Assembly: GCA_021234535.1 (NCBI GenBank)
Contig: CM037835.1
Location: 1,488,001 to 1,552,000, forward strand
DNA from: Stichopus chloronotus
Lineage: Eukaryota > Echinodermata > Holothuroidea > Aspidochirotida > Stichopodidae
Reading direction: 5' to 3'
Length of the DNA: 64,000 nt
Shown here: positions 26,801 through 39,306 of the stretch, one piece after another
How positions within the stretch are numbered: position 1 is the first letter of the stretch
Layout of the letters: each line of letters begins with the position of its first letter
Notes under the pieces: model-generated
What the model saw: only the letters and a program-made list of their open reading frames with translations
Told to the model about the DNA's origin: nothing
The model's database searches: none
Position numbers and translations under genes: made by a program

Positions 26801-29800
26801 GCAAAGGGAGAGTGGTGAAATGGTGTACATTACTGTCAACAACTTCCAACATTACAGCGTATGAAATAATAATAAGTGAGGAGGAAGCACAGTTATACTT
26901 CAAGAACCTTGTATGATGCTACTGTACGATATCCTAAAACTAACGACAAGACAACAGACTTTATACTTGATCCACCAACCGCCCCCTCTCCCCATTGCAA
27001 CACAAAGGTCAGAAAAAGCCTTAACTCTCAGTAACATTCTCCAAACTAACTCAAGACAACACAGACATTTAATACATAACTCAGAAAGAAGACCTTTCCC
27101 CCCAGCAGTACTGCTTTTTCCAAACTAATTCAAAACCAGAAAGCCAAAAGGCTTTGTGACTCCTTGCCATGTGGTTGTAACAAACATGAATTATCCACAT
27201 GACAAGTATGAAATCAACAACAGTTATTGTTCTTGAAACACCATATTGATAAGCCTTTAATCCAAAATGACCTTGCATCTCCTCATAAAACATAAAGGTG
27301 CAAAAATTGATAGAAATCATCTATTCAACACGGACAATACACATATTAAGTATGAATCCCTCACAATTAATCATCTTGAGATGAAGTGTTTACAAGATAT
27401 TGACAACTAAATATTGCACTACCCTGTACTGAATAGGAGTGATAGACATGTAAAGTATGAGATCACTCACAGTTTCTCTTTTTGAAATACCTGTAGGAGT
27501 TAACATGATTTTGACCTTGGACCTCTGGTGACTCCAAATGACCTTTGACATCCACTAAAATCAGTAGGTGTCCTCTGCTCAATATGGGCAATCCAAATGC
27601 TAAATATGAGATGCCACCACAGTTACCCTATCTGAGATATTGTGTTTACAAGGTTTTCTAGTTTGATCTCTTGTGACCTCAAATGACCTTGACCTCCACC
27701 AAAAACAAAATCGATTACCTATCCAGTATGGCCAACCCACACATCAAGTATGACATCAGTCAACTTTACCCTGCTTAGGTTAACCTCTGGTGACCTGAAA
27801 TGACCTTTGACCTCCACCATAAACAATAAGGATCATCTAGTCAGAGTGACCAACCCAGACACGAGATGTGAGATCAGTAATGATTACAGTTCTTTGATAT
27901 TGTGTTTACAAGAGTGTGACATACATACTGTACACACACATACGCACACAACATCACCATCGAATAGATTCTCAGCCTTCCACGAGGAATCAACAAAATG
28001 ACAGACATAACCTGCTCAACTTCCAGCTGGCGACCACACAACACAAAACAAGAAAGAAGGTAGTAAACACATCATAGAAGTATGTTCTTCTGGTAGAGTC
28101 TGAGCTGAATAAAAAAAAAATCCCTTCACCAACTCTAGCATGCCACATTCAGCATGTCATTGATGGCTAAGATGACAGAGCAATGTTTACTTCACATTTT
28201 TATTGTCTCTAAGTGGTGTCCTCCCTCTGCTCAACAGGTATGGATACGATGTGGGGGGGGGGGGGAGGCAGGTTAGGGGGAGATGGAACACCTGACAAAA
28301 TCAAGAAGAAACTTACCTGAACAAAGACACCATATTTTAGAGGTTTGCTACTATCTGGTGAAGATTTCTTCTTCTTCTTCCGTTTCTGTATTTTCCACTT
28401 TTTGTTGCTGATCAAGTCTTGATGATCCTCAACTTGTTTCATCTCAACTCCATCCTGTAAATTCAGATGTCATGACTTAAAGATATATACTGCACTGACC
28501 ATAGACTCTGGAACTGCACTTTTCACCACTCCATAACTGCAGAGTAGACAAATATGTCTTTGGCTTTCATTCCTTAATGTAAACACAAACAAAAAAGTTT
28601 GTTAGCTTAGCCAAAGTTGCAATTCAAACTAATGATTCCAATGCCAACCTTTCATGAAGCTCAACAAGTAAAACCGTGCGAAACCTGGACTCGGAAAAAC
28701 GTGCCATGAGAAAATTCGAAAGTATCAAGTTCTTTTCTTCTATTAATTAGGCTAAATAGAGGCCAAGGCTGGTAAGGTTTCACCAGGATTTTCTTTTTTA
28801 ATCACTAACATGCAGTGGTCCAGCATTTCTCAAAAATTTGATTTAAAAGCTAGTAGTTTTATTCACCTTCTTAAAAGACCTTACCAATGCCACTTTGAGT
28901 TTCATCCACCCTTCATAGAGACCCATAGGCTTTATCATATACTGTATATTGCAGAATGTCATTGGTGAATTAGACTGAAGGATGCATAAAACTGTGTAGT
29001 ACTAGTACAAGTCAAAAACAGAAGTCCAAGTACCAAACAACACATGTGCATGTGCACCCCAATTACATCAAACATAACTGTATCACCGTCAAATGTCAAT
29101 ATACCTCAAGACCACTACCATTTTCCCTTTTGTGATCAAACTTACATTCATATTAGGACCAGAACAAGATTCATGTTCACGAAAGTTTTTACATGATTTC
29201 TCTTTAGTTTATTCAACCAAGTGATGATTGGTCACATTTGGTCAATTACTTTGTTGGCACACAAAATTACATAATTTGTTCAGAAAAAAGTGTCAGTTTT
29301 ATGGAAACTGATGTCGCAATTTAAATTTCAACTGGTATTTTCAACACAGATTTAAACATCAGATATTTCAATCTTTTAGTTTGTGAATATCAAGCAATTA
29401 AGCATGCACACAAGAGCCTACTTTGGAATTTAACCAGTCAATTGCATAAACCATAACTTTTATCCCACTGCAGAATTAATTTTTGTCAAAATGTCTTTCA
29501 AAATTTCAACTTAACCCCTCAAAAATAATACACTGTAAATATTTAAAATATGCCATCACATTCTTTTTGGTATTTATCTATGCAAATACAAGCAAAATAC
29601 AGTGTCTTTATCTCACTTGTAGGGGTTGAAGAGCTTTTTCTAAATCATTTGCCCCAAGCAAAAACCCTTTCTATTCTTCATTTTTTGAGTCATGAAAAAC
29701 TCGAAATTAAGGTCAGATAATCTCTAGAAAGCTTCTCCAATCAATTAGTCTGGTTTTTTTTAAATAAAGGAGGCCACTGCAGTATTGACATTCGAAAGAA

Positions 29801-32800
29801 AATACATACATGTGGTCCATGCAGTGATGAATTTGCAGCCTATTCTAGAACACTTCTGGGTTTCATATACTTGTATACTGTGCTTGTCTTATGCAGTGGG
29901 TTAATGTTAGGACATGACAAATACACTCGTCTCATCATACACAGTTAACTGGTTAAGCTTTCATAATTACTGAAGACATGTTCCTATTAAACAATTGATC
30001 TAATACATGGAAATCAAGTCAAATAATGACATTTCCACTGAATACAAAAAAATCTCTTTTGTATTTCTTGGTTGAGAACATCCACTTAGTATTGTACCTG
30101 CAGATACTTTCAGGACACCTGTTCCATTCAAAAAAGGGTCTGGAGCATGATGAGAGCAACAACCTCAATCAATCATACAATACCATCCTAATATCATACA
30201 GCAAACTGCTCACTGCATGAAACATGAGAAAGTGCTTATAACAACAGATACAATCTGACATGTGCACTAATGAGGATGGTAATCTGGAAGCTGTATGCAT
30301 GGATACCATGGATGACACAATTATTAATTATTGTTAATGAGAGGAAAAAAGTGTTGGAAGAAGACTGAACCATGTTCATTTTTGAGATACTATATAATAT
30401 TGTGCATCTACATGAATCTAAGCCGATACCTCTGATTGTTCTACTATGATGTTACTGGCAGCGTTCTTGTAGAGATGGTCCCACCAATTAAACGTAAGGT
30501 CATCTGCTGCATTGTGTCCAACCTGAAAGAGTGATCAAATATTACATGAAATATATGACAGCATTTCCTTGTGCTTATCTTGCCTATCATATCTTTTAAC
30601 ATTACTGAGAACACAAAACCATTTAATATGAGAGACAGTCCTCCAGAAAATGCACAACGTCATAAATTTAGCATCGACAAAGCACAAACAAATGATATGA
30701 ACTGTGAACTCTTTATATTTTAAGTATTTCTACTTACCCCTGTCTTATCAAATTTTAGAGATGGTTTTATGGCCTCTGCAGTTCCTGATTCATTCCTCCC
30801 TAGTCCCTTTCCTAAACGAATGTCAAAAGCAAACAAATTTAGGTTTAGTTGAAATAGTACATTTCAAAATGAGCATGCTGCTATTATGGTATAAAGGAGA
30901 GTGAAAAAAGAAACAGGCACCAATCAACCTGATAAAAAGAGTCCAGTCCTATAATCTTCACTATCATCAAAACATTTGGGGAACGATGGAAGTAAGAGAT
31001 TTACTGTATAAAAACGTTAAAGTTATGCAAAGGCTTACTTACTTTACGAACATTGGAGATATCACATGCAGCTTGGGACATTAGCTAAATTAGTATACGG
31101 ACACAAACCAACAAGAAATATTATCATACTAACTGCAATGATGTTAGCTTTTGTTTACTGAGACACCAGAGTGTTACAAAAGAATGACAGGGTACCGATG
31201 AATTCAACCTTTGATATATTAGGGCATGACATGCCCAAAATCAAGAGACTTCATCGAGTCAATAGGAAAATTCAGTGCACCAAGTATGACAATTGTTCAT
31301 GCTTCATAGCTGAATCCAGATGATTTTCAGTCTATAAGCTCTGATGTACATGAGATGATATTCCACCAAAAATAAGAGGACTCATCTACTGTAAGTATAT
31401 GGCACATCATCAACATACTGTACCCACATTGAAACTAAGGAAACCAAGGGTGCAGAAGCTCACACCTAAACACATTAATTTTGGAGCGAACTGTTGGAAG
31501 AAAATTGCACATTTTTGGACAAAGTGCATCACAAAAACTATTTATCGAGACCAACGGGTCTGGGGATTGTCAAACTGTAAAGCATTCTGAAAATTTTGTG
31601 ACTATGAAAATAAGAAGTTCAATTTTTATTTTGGGGTTTATTTGTGTATGTTTTGTTGAAAAAAGAGTGATCATGAATGAATAGACTGTTTCATGGTTTT
31701 GAATGCAGACAGAAATGGTTGCATTTAGAAATAACATTGATGGGCAGTTGGTGCGTTGCGTAACAAGAGAAATGTTACTCCAATTGTAGAATGGTGGTAG
31801 GAAACCCAACTGTAAAATGTCATGAAATAAGTAGCGACATGTTTTACCAATTTGCGTAAAAGTCAGAACTGTTGATTCAGTAATCATACTGTACAGTATT
31901 AAAATGATAGAACGTTAGTTGGTTGGCTGGTTTTTTACATTGTTTTCAGCTACTTCCAGATTTTTAACTACACTTTTTACAGTACATGAAACTGGTAACA
32001 TATCTAATATTCACTCTTGTAATCTAGGCGATTTTCCCACATGTCGCTTAAATTTTCCTGTCAAAACATTTGGTAGAACATGGGTTTCATCAACCTACAG
32101 TACACTGTCGGACACTGTAGTTACTGTAGGTCTAAGTAAGCATGGATGAAAAGGCCGGGGTTCGATTCCGGGTATGACCAGGTTTTTCACTGCTTAATTT
32201 TTCATTTATTAATTCAAATGTCTGTCAACTTCTCATTTTTTATTCATTCACAAATAACATAAGGTAATATATATATATATTATTATGGTGCTATAGCTCT
32301 AACAACAAAAATGTATAATGTCAAGTATGTTGAAACTGCTGAAAATGACTTACATATTTGGTATTGCACCATGTACAGTACAATAGAATGGGTGTCACAA
32401 TGTCACTGTTTGATGAATATGAACAAACGTCACAACTACAGTACAGTACATGTACAGTATTTGATTAGCATTTGCGGGGGGGGGGGGGGGTTCTTTTGCA
32501 TAATGATAGCACTGTTTTCACTCAGATTAACCTGTAAGTCAAGCATAATAGTCATTATGTTTAGTTACATACTTTAATACCAGACACCATGTCATTTACT
32601 GTAAACAATTTCAATACAGTAAATAGCACATATGCATTATTCCTCATTTACTCCCAAATTTCAAATTTATTTCTCATATGATTTACAAAGTACAGTATGT
32701 GCTGTACAAACTAAGTAATGCAGATTGTAATACATGTATAAATGGACATTAGATAAACAGAGTAGACTGTTATCTAAGCTAGTGACCAAAAGTGAAAAAG

Positions 32801-34209
32801 AATAAAAATATACAAGAATACAAAAGTAGAACAACAAAGGAACAAAAAGAAGAAGAGGAGAAGGGGAGGGAGAGTAGAAAGAAGGAGAAAGAAGGAGAAG
32901 GAAGGAAAGGGTCCTGCAAGAGGAGAGAGTAAGAATAATGGAGTCTCAGAGCATAGTGTAGAATCAGTATGTAGTATACTACAATTCTGCCTGTAGGTTT
33001 TATTGATCTACTATCTAGTCATTTTGGATTTTTGTCTTTTCGGTAGAAAACAGTTGACGGTTGGCCAGTTTTCGTGGAATTTACCTCAATTTTACAGTGA
33101 TTGGTCACTGTGTCACCCACTGTTTGTCATACAGAATGTACAGTAGTACTGTACACTAAGATACAAATGCACAAATGTGGCAAGTTAGCATTATCAAGTA
33201 TAACAGTACAACTGCAGAATACAACGTCTCTACTGTACAAGACAGACTCCGGAGGGGCAGTCGTAGTCACAGTGAATCTCACATGTATGTTTTGTAAATG
33301 AATGACAACTGGGAGTGCCACTGTGCCTCTACACCACACTAGCAGCCCAGTGAACTTAAAATATTTTTAAGCAATAGTGTATCCCAATCACATGCTGAGT
33401 CATTCTCAAAATGGCCACTTCTTCAGTTGTTATAGCTACCAGTACCACTGGGACTGCGCCTCCACTCAGATGATAGAATCAGTGAAATTAGACTAATGTT
33501 TTCAACAAAGTATTCGATCGGAAACCACTGAGGCTGCACCTCCACTCACATGATAGAATCAGTGGACTAAGAATGTTGTATCCCAATCACATGTTGAGTC
33601 GTTCTCAAAATGGCCACTCTTTGTTAGCTACCACTGGGACTGTGTCTCCACTCAGATGATAGAATCAGTGGACTATGAATGTTGTTAGCCACCACTGGGG
33701 CTGCACCTCCACTCAGATTATGAATCAGCTGGATTTAGAATGTTTTCAAGAAAATATTCGATCAGCCAACACTGGGTGACTGTGGCTTCTCTCTGGATGG
33801 GAAGCTCATACTGTAAGACAGATGACTATAAAAAATGCATCGCCACTGACTTAAAACTATGGGACTTTACAAAAAAAGGTTAAAATTATGTACACAATAT
33901 CTACTGGAAGCGCAAGGAAGAACCACAGTGCAGTTCGCCTCCGCGATTTTTTAGGGTGCTATTTCACCGGGACGTTGTATTCTGCAGTTACTCCTTCAAT
34001 ACATGTAGTATATGTACGGTGGCATTACCAAGTATCACATCATCATGATGTAGGCCTTGTACTACTACTTTACTAATACTAGAGTTACGGTAGTGTTAGG
34101 TTAGGCCTCGCCTGGACATTGGAATCACTTGAGCGATGCACGTACCAGAGGTCCAGCCATAGCTTTCTAAGAGTTTTTTGCCGAAGTGATACTTCTCAAA
34201 GGATGTCAT
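23455..34209 (-). CDS. GPATCH4: GPATCH4 homologue, G-patch nucleolar protein, 6 exons, 310 aa
   Basis: Exons in transcript order: 34209-34146, 30811-30738, 30522-30430, 28454-28317, 25628-25474, 23863-23455. All introns are GT-AG, phases join, and the total is 311 codons with stop. The start is fixed by an in-frame TAA two codons upstream. Residues about 8-50 form the G-patch (LLESYGWTSGKGLGRNESG), then GVGHNAADD and NWWDHLYKNAASNIIVE, the conserved block after the G-patch in GPATCH4. A basic patch (KRKKKKK) follows, then TDEILLQACEGRTAHK across the last intron into KLKRLEAQE, the family's second conserved motif. The C-terminus is charged and ends in a Lys/Arg nuclear or nucleolar targeting tail. 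It is shorter than the human protein, whose extra length is a repetitive basic tail. By family knowledge it binds and stimulates the helicase DHX15 in ribosome and snRNA maturation. Confidence 0.94.
24208..24268. repeat. 15-bp tandem repeat, four copies, in the last GPATCH4 intron
   Basis: ATGGATGAATAATGG repeated four times with no visible change. Confidence 0.95.
24770..25152 (+). repeat. dispersed repeat, fullest copy
   Basis: Fullest member of the family also seen at 7.6 kb (inverted) and 12.4 kb. Contains TTTGTTTCTTTCAAGACAGT and GGTGACATCACAAATTACCC, and ends in TTCAGTGGCCAGTCCCTTTA. No coding capacity, so MITE- or SINE-like; superfamily unknown. Confidence 0.65.
25474..25628 (-). CDS. 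GPATCH4: GPATCH4 exon 5
   Basis: SSVLTKDGEV, an acidic stretch (KDDEEEDDG), then HQTDEILLQACEGRTAH, the diagnostic second motif. Ends in phase 2 at AA|GTATGT. Confidence 0.93.
25779..25946. repeat. 28-bp minisatellite, six copies
   Basis: Units start at 25779, 25807, 25835, 25863, 25891 and 25919, exactly 28 bp apart. They differ mainly at one position (CCGTC, CCGCC or CTGTC). It lies about 150 bp beyond the acceptor of GPATCH4 exon 5, inside intron 4. Confidence 0.97.
27145..27990 (-). repeat. AGGTCA tandem-repeat element, inverted short copy in intron 4 of GPATCH4
   Basis: The reverse complement starts with a GT-rich leader (27925-27955), has about three units with the TGACCT cores near 27545, 27690 and 27806, and ends in the same 3' text as 6.4-6.53 kb (CATGTGGATAATTCATGTTT, then CACAAAGCCTTTTGG). 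It is therefore a full but shorter copy of the 4.9-6.5 kb element. Confidence 0.8.
28317..28454 (-). CDS. GPATCH4: GPATCH4 exon 4
   Basis: 46 codons, phase 0 at both ends. DGVEM opens it, a KRKKKKK basic cluster follows, and it ends in KPLKYGVFVQ (compare KPNLLYQKFVK in vertebrates). Confidence 0.9.
28820..30429. other. GPATCH4 intron 3, nothing specific seen
   Basis: AT-rich intronic DNA with scattered homopolymers; no conserved exon or repeat recognised. Confidence 0.4.
30430..30522 (-). CDS. GPATCH4: GPATCH4 exon 3
   Basis: 31 codons, phase 0 at both ends. VGHNAADDLTFNWWDHLYKN aligns with the [20 protein letters not shown] block of vertebrate GPATCH4. Confidence 0.95.
30738..30811 (-). 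CDS. GPATCH4: GPATCH4 exon 2
   Basis: Completes the G-patch: KGLGRNESGTAEAIKPSLKF, then DKTG, phase 0 out at GGG|GTAAGT. Acceptor CGTTTAG. Confidence 0.93.
30812..33359. other. GPATCH4 intron 1 (distal part), low-complexity tracts
   Basis: Holds a TA microsatellite (about 32265-32285), a poly-G run (32475-32490) and a purine-only tract (about 32815-32915, GAAGGA-rich). No exon was recognised. Confidence 0.5.
33360..33790. repeat. complex tandem repeat, four partly diverged units, in GPATCH4 intron 1
   Basis: CCACTGGGACTG-x-CTCCACTCAGATGATAGAATCAG recurs four times (about 33446, 33521, 33625, 33693). Larger blocks (ATCCCAATCACATG-TGAGTC-TTCTCAAAATGGCCACT) recur twice, so units alternate between long and short forms. 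Confidence 0.8.
34146..34209 (-). CDS. GPATCH4: GPATCH4 exon 1
   Basis: 21 codons plus one base: MTSFEKYHFGKKLLESYGW and TS, the first half of the G-patch. Donor G|GTACGT. A TAA lies two codons before the ATG in frame. Confidence 0.9.
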
Positions 34210-34740
34210 CTCTTACAAACCTACGAGATCTTGATGAGTTGTGATATAAAATTACTGCCCACTGGTGTTGGATAAATCAGAAACGCAAACACGTGGAAAT
34301 TTGAATCAGTGAACCTACCGACCACAGAATTGAAACATATATGCTACGTATTTTTTCTGACCAGAGTCAAGTGAGCCGTATGTATTTCAGATATCTGAAA
34401 TTCAATTTCAGATACCTCCAATTTAAATATCTACAATAAGACACAATTTGAGATATCTGATATTGACTAGAGATCTCTAAAATTCCTGATTAAAGGTTAA
34501 AACGGCTTTCCATGGAACAGCGTTTTCAGCCTAGCCGCACATTTGGAAAATAACTGTTGTAAAGTAGCATGCTGAAGTTAGCGGTCACAAAATTTGATAT
34601 CGTAAGCGTGCGTTCATTTCGCGACAAGCACGGAGGCCTATAAACGGTGTGCAATTTTGATCGTCTCGTGAGGTGTTTGTGATTAATTGTGACAATTCTT
34701 CCCACTTCGCCTCAAAATTGGTTCAGGTTAAGTGGTTTTT
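34210..34740. promoter_or_regulatory. GPATCH4: region upstream of GPATCH4, presumed promoter
   Basis: Upstream of the minus-strand ATG. No TATA box is placed with confidence. 34385-34485 holds several AGATATCT-type palindromes. The call rests on position only. Confidence 0.3.
34385..34485. repeat. cluster of AGATATCT palindromes
   Basis: TTCAGATATCTGAA, TTTCAGATAC, AATATCTAC, TTGAGATATCTGATATT and AGAGATCTCT follow each other within 100 bp, a degenerate short repeat built on the self-complementary word AGATATCT. Confidence 0.65.
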
Positions 34741-36000
34741 TATTACTTGCCGAAGGAATCAAGAACCATCGCATAGGAATCTATGCGATAGTGATGGCGT
34801 ATGTGTATGTATGTGTCTAAGATATGTGTGTGTGTACATGACGCCCTAGCTTGTAAACACGATATCGCAAGAAGGGAATGGTGCTTGAACTTCAAAGTTG
34901 GTGTGTCGGTAGTACGTTTTGGGTATGTGATTCCTATTGTTTTTCACGGAGGTCAAAGGTCATTTGAGGTTACCAAAGCTTAAAGTATGAAAAACTATTC
35001 AGGAATATATATCAACAACTGAATATTGCTGGAACTTGTAACTCTTATCATTGGTAGATGCCAATAAATAGATGATGTCTTTAATTTTTTATGGAGGTTA
35101 AAGGTCATGTGAGGTTAATAGAGGACATAGTTTGAAAACCTTTTTAACACAGTATTTCAAGGAGGGAAAGATGCTTGAATTTCAAAGTTGGTGTGTTGGT
35201 AGTCCACTTAGAGTAGATGATCCCTATTCGATTTCATGGAGGTTAAAGGTCATTTGAGGTCACCAGAGGTTAATTAAGTAAGATATCTCAGCAACTGAAT
35301 ATAGCTGGAACTTCCAACACTGCTATCACTTGATGATTACATGACATCTGTCCATATTGCCCAATGGAAGACTTTTCATCACTGTAACTTATTGTGACAT
35401 GAAATGAATTAGTTCTATAATTCTAAAGATCTGTCCTGGATTCATAAGCCCAACGTGTGATACTTTGAAAGTTCTATATGTCCTGAATGTATGTGTGAAC
35501 ATATGAATAGGTAAATGTCACTCATCTTGAGAAAATAATGCATATTTTTTCAAATTGAAAACTTGCCAAAAAAGGAGATGTTTTATAGCATATATTGCTG
35601 CTAAATAGCACCCTTTCCAAACAATCACTTAACATAGCTCTTTTGATTTATCACCTTTTACAAATAGTAATCAGTGAATTTTTCAGTTGCCAGAAATTGT
35701 CTGCCAAGATTTACAAGTACTTTATTTTAGTCAGGATAAACACTCCCTTGGGAATCTGGTTGCCTTTGTTGTCTTGCACAATGTCATATATTTAAACCAC
35801 AATTTGGTGTCAGGAACTTTCTATCAACTTGTGAACTACCTTGATGAAGAGATATATGGTACGCCATCCTTCATGACCACAATTTTCATCAAGGCTGAGT
35901 AAATCTCTTCCCTTCTCAATTGGTTGCTTTTGTTTAAAGTGCTGTTGTCTGTATGGAAAAACGAGATACAAAGAATCACAAAGTCATTTGACTCTCTGGT
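34740..36000 (+). repeat. AGGTCA element, subfamily with a different 3' part
   Basis: A GT-rich leader (34800-34840) and CTTGTAAACACGATATCGC lead into three units with cores at 34950, 35095 and 35240, exactly 145 bp apart. The following 650 bp (35350-36000) match 50.19-50.82 kb, not the 6.4-kb end, but finish with the same AATCACAAAG-type terminus. Confidence 0.8.
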
Positions 36001-36612
36001 TTAATGTGACAACACACTAGTAATTGACGGAAAGTAGAAAGTGATGAAAATTGCTCCAAACACACAACTGTTTTGAATTAAAGAAATAACGGGTAAATTT
36101 TCATTGTATTATCAATTAGGTCTAAGAAAACATCGTCAGTCATTTAAAGCAAATTGACACGATGTTGCATTCACATCCAAGTGTATTCAGTTGCCAGCAT
36201 GTTGATAACGGGATAGGGAATAAGCCCTAAAAGATAGGGGGTGGGGGGAGTACGTAGAACTTTAAACCGTAACCATACACATTTTATGATATCTACAATA
36301 ACCCAAAATAACATTGCTTACCAAGATACTCCTTAACAACTAGAAATAAAATAAAATACCTAAAGTGATAATCATATCACACGGGGGTGCACTTGATTGC
36401 ATTAGGCACACTGGACACGGTCCTCCTTAGGTTTCCCCCTGCGGTCTGTGTAAACAGAAGAGAAAACCTGAAAGCTCTGAGTTGTTTGCAGAATTGTCAT
36501 TGAGCTTCGGAAGGTAGCATTTATGTATCTTTGAATGGTCTTAAACGTGCAATACTGTTCAGACATTTCACCGTTCATTTATTTTGAGACTAACCATCAA
36601 AGTAATTATTAC

Positions 36613-37200
36613 CAGGGGAGCCGACAGGGTATAGTGATTTGGGGAGCACATTGTCATAGGTATATGAAAGGACATGTCATGGTTTTCAACTGGGCAGTTT
36701 TCCTGAGGGCACGTTCGCCAGGACTATCTAAGCGGAGCGCCCCATCTGTTGGCATAGGGCGCACAAGAAAATTGTTGGACTACAGTACTAACCTCCCACT
36801 GATGGACGATGATTGCATTTACCGGCCGTCCTAAGCTACATATACCCATGCAGACGGCTGGAAAAGGGGATCTCATATCTGCTAAAAAAGGAAAACATAA
36901 ATATGAGAAAAATTGTTTATAACAATTGGACTGCTTTTATCTACAATATTTCCACTTAGCATTTGATCGCGTTCGGCGGCCGCTCGCTTAAGGTCATCGC
37001 CAGAAAAAACATCTTAGTGTCATGCATATACTGTCTAATGGCAGCCTCACTATCATTTGCCGCGGAGCGCACCCAAAAAACCTCAGCAAAAAGCGACTTC
37101 CAAATTGAAGCTGAAATGGCATTTCTAAACCCGTGTTTTTCTTTTTTTTTTCCTGTTGACTCCTCATTCCGCCCATACAAACAAATATAGCTTAAATCCG
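36613..37200. repeat. diverged relatives of the hAT-type MITE
   Basis: Two segments (36715-36780 and 37030-37130) resemble the middle of the 42.95-kb MITE: CTAAGCGGAGCGCC-x-TTGGC-x-GCGCAC and CTAATGGCAGCC-x-TTGCCGCGGAGCGCACC. Terminal repeats were not found, so this is tentative. Confidence 0.4.
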
Positions 37201-38499
37201 TCAAGTAAATTTAATTTGGGGTAGAAAAATGATTGAAGGGAATGCGCAATATCCCATGCACACCCATCCCACCCACATCCCCACCCTCGGTGACGGCAGG
37301 AATTTGGCTGTATTGAGACGGATGGTGGCCTATGAATAATAATTCTACGCGATTTGGATATTAAAGCTTCCGAGAATCATGATAGCAATACTAAAAGAAT
37401 CATGATTTAGATTGAACGACATATTCCCCCATCTACAACGAAATGAGGTTTGCGTACTATAAGTATTAGGATAATTGTAGTTTCACGCAACGTGGCTGTA
37501 TTTTCTATCGCGTTGTGCTTGAAACGGCAACGTCGCAACTTCCCCGTCTCTCTGATCTGCGTCGTACACTTCTAAAGTTCTGAAGTGGCGAGTAAAACGT
37601 TCTTTGCCTCAAATTTGGAAACGGGGGAGGGGTGCCTCCTTGTCCATGTCTATTGAAACCTACTGTAAGTATGAAAGAAGAGGAGAGACACTTAGAGCGC
37701 AGAGTACCCTGAAAATCATAAGCCCATGATTTGACAATTTGAGGCCTTATTTCAAAAATGTTGAGGTAGTATTTTCAACATTATTAGGTAGAAACTGTCC
37801 TTTGTGTATGCAGGTAGTGTTGGGAATGTGTTTTCTTAAATTTCATCACTGCATAGTTGTGTATTCTGTGCATGCGTAACTCCATCTAGAAAACAGTTTG
37901 CGGTTAACGACGAATAAGTCATGGAGAGTAAACTTACACACTTTTAGGAGATATGTAACAAAAACCAAGTAAGCATAAGTGTATATCAACAATTCACTCA
38001 AATATACGACCACCAAAAGAATTTTGACCGCACTTTTACATTTTCGAATTTCTAATTTTGTTGGTGTATCGATGGTGAGGGAACGTGTGCCACAATCTAC
38101 TTGTTCGTCATGAGTCAGAACGTTTCCCGCACCAGTTCGGTTCCCACTTTTTGAGTGAATCTCGTCTGTTACAATTTCTTTATTATGAAGTATAATGTTA
38201 TACAAAGTAACTCTTAGCAATTTTCAAGAATAAAAGTAGGCTGATTATATAATGTGACATGTGATCGCATCCTCATCTACAGTTTTGAGATTCCGAGTGG
38301 GTCAGTTGCGTAGTGGGGAGGGGGTAGCGTAGTAAGCATTGCAAGCTTTATCGCAAAATGCATTTCATCATTACTCTTACCTTCTTTACTACAACGCAGT
38401 ACCTCTTCTTCTGGAAAATTGGGACACTTCAAAAACGGTATAATATCACCATGGATGTCAAACAGTAAATTTGAACAAATGACTAAAAACTGTGGTCAG
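37201..38499. other. intergenic, no gene recognised
   Basis: A 124-codon minus-strand frame (37846-38220) shows one hydrophobic stretch but no family signature or convincing splice sites. Confidence 0.35.
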
Positions 38500-39240
38500 T
38501 TATTAACATGAGTGACGGCGCATCAAGAGCGAATATTTTTCGATCGTTTGTCTTGTTTTAAAGTAGACGAATAATAAAAGTTATATGCTAATGAAAGTTA
38601 CAAGAACGCTTATAACTATTCCAGTGCCAAAATCTTTCAGAAAAGTAATGTATTAATCAAGTCATATTGCATACTGTATATTAATTCTTCACTTGTCACA
38701 TATTCACCATTGCACCTGTACCAAATGTAATAGACTATGCAAGTAACTTTTGTTCCAGTTTCTCTTCAAAGGCCGCGAATTTGGTATTAACCACGTTCAC
38801 TGATCTTAATGTATATCCAACTAAATTTGAATGTAATCCATGACGCAAGTTTCATGACTACGCGAACAAAAAAAAAAAAAAATGAATAACGATAGGCGTC
38901 AATTTCATAAAATGATTACCCGTTGTTCGAAATAATTTCATGTCACTTTGGTTTGATTTTAAAGATGTTAGGGACTATTTTTTTTTATTCAGTCAGTAAC
39001 TGAGTGACTTCGCACGAACAACGAAACCCGTTTCCGATCGTAGCCTATGTCTTGTTTTAAGCAAACTTGTTCATCGTAAAAGATCCTGTCCAAAAAAGTT
39101 ATCCGAAAACTAACTCTTCCAGGGCGGAAATTTTTCACACAAGTAAGTAAGTAGTTTATATTGCGTGTTGTATGTCAATTCGTCGCTTGTTACATATTCA
39201 CCACTACACGCGTACAGAATGAAGTGGACCATGGTGTGTG
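38500..39240 (+). repeat. diverged direct duplication, period about 500 bp
   Basis: 38515-38740 and 39000-39230 share CGATCG-x-TTGTCTTGTTTTAA, AACT-TTCCAG-x-AAAT-TTTCA and CTTGT-ACATATTCACCA in the same order. Confidence 0.65.
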
Positions 39241-39306
39241 CCTTTCTCCACCTCTCTCCACCCTCTCTCCCTCCACCTCTCTCCACCCTCTCTCTCTCTC
39301 TCGCTC
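39240..39306. repeat. CT-rich simple repeat
   Basis: CTCTCTCCACC-type units end in a (CT)n run. Confidence 0.9.

Noticed and set aside
32145..32185. GGTTCGATTCC, a perfect tRNA B-box word
   Set aside because: No A box or cloverleaf can be built upstream, and the T stem does not pair in the normal register; at best a tRNA-derived relic.
37846..38220. 124-codon minus-strand frame with a hydrophobic stretch
   Set aside because: No recognisable family motif and no clear splice sites; it could be an exon, but nothing beyond length supports it.
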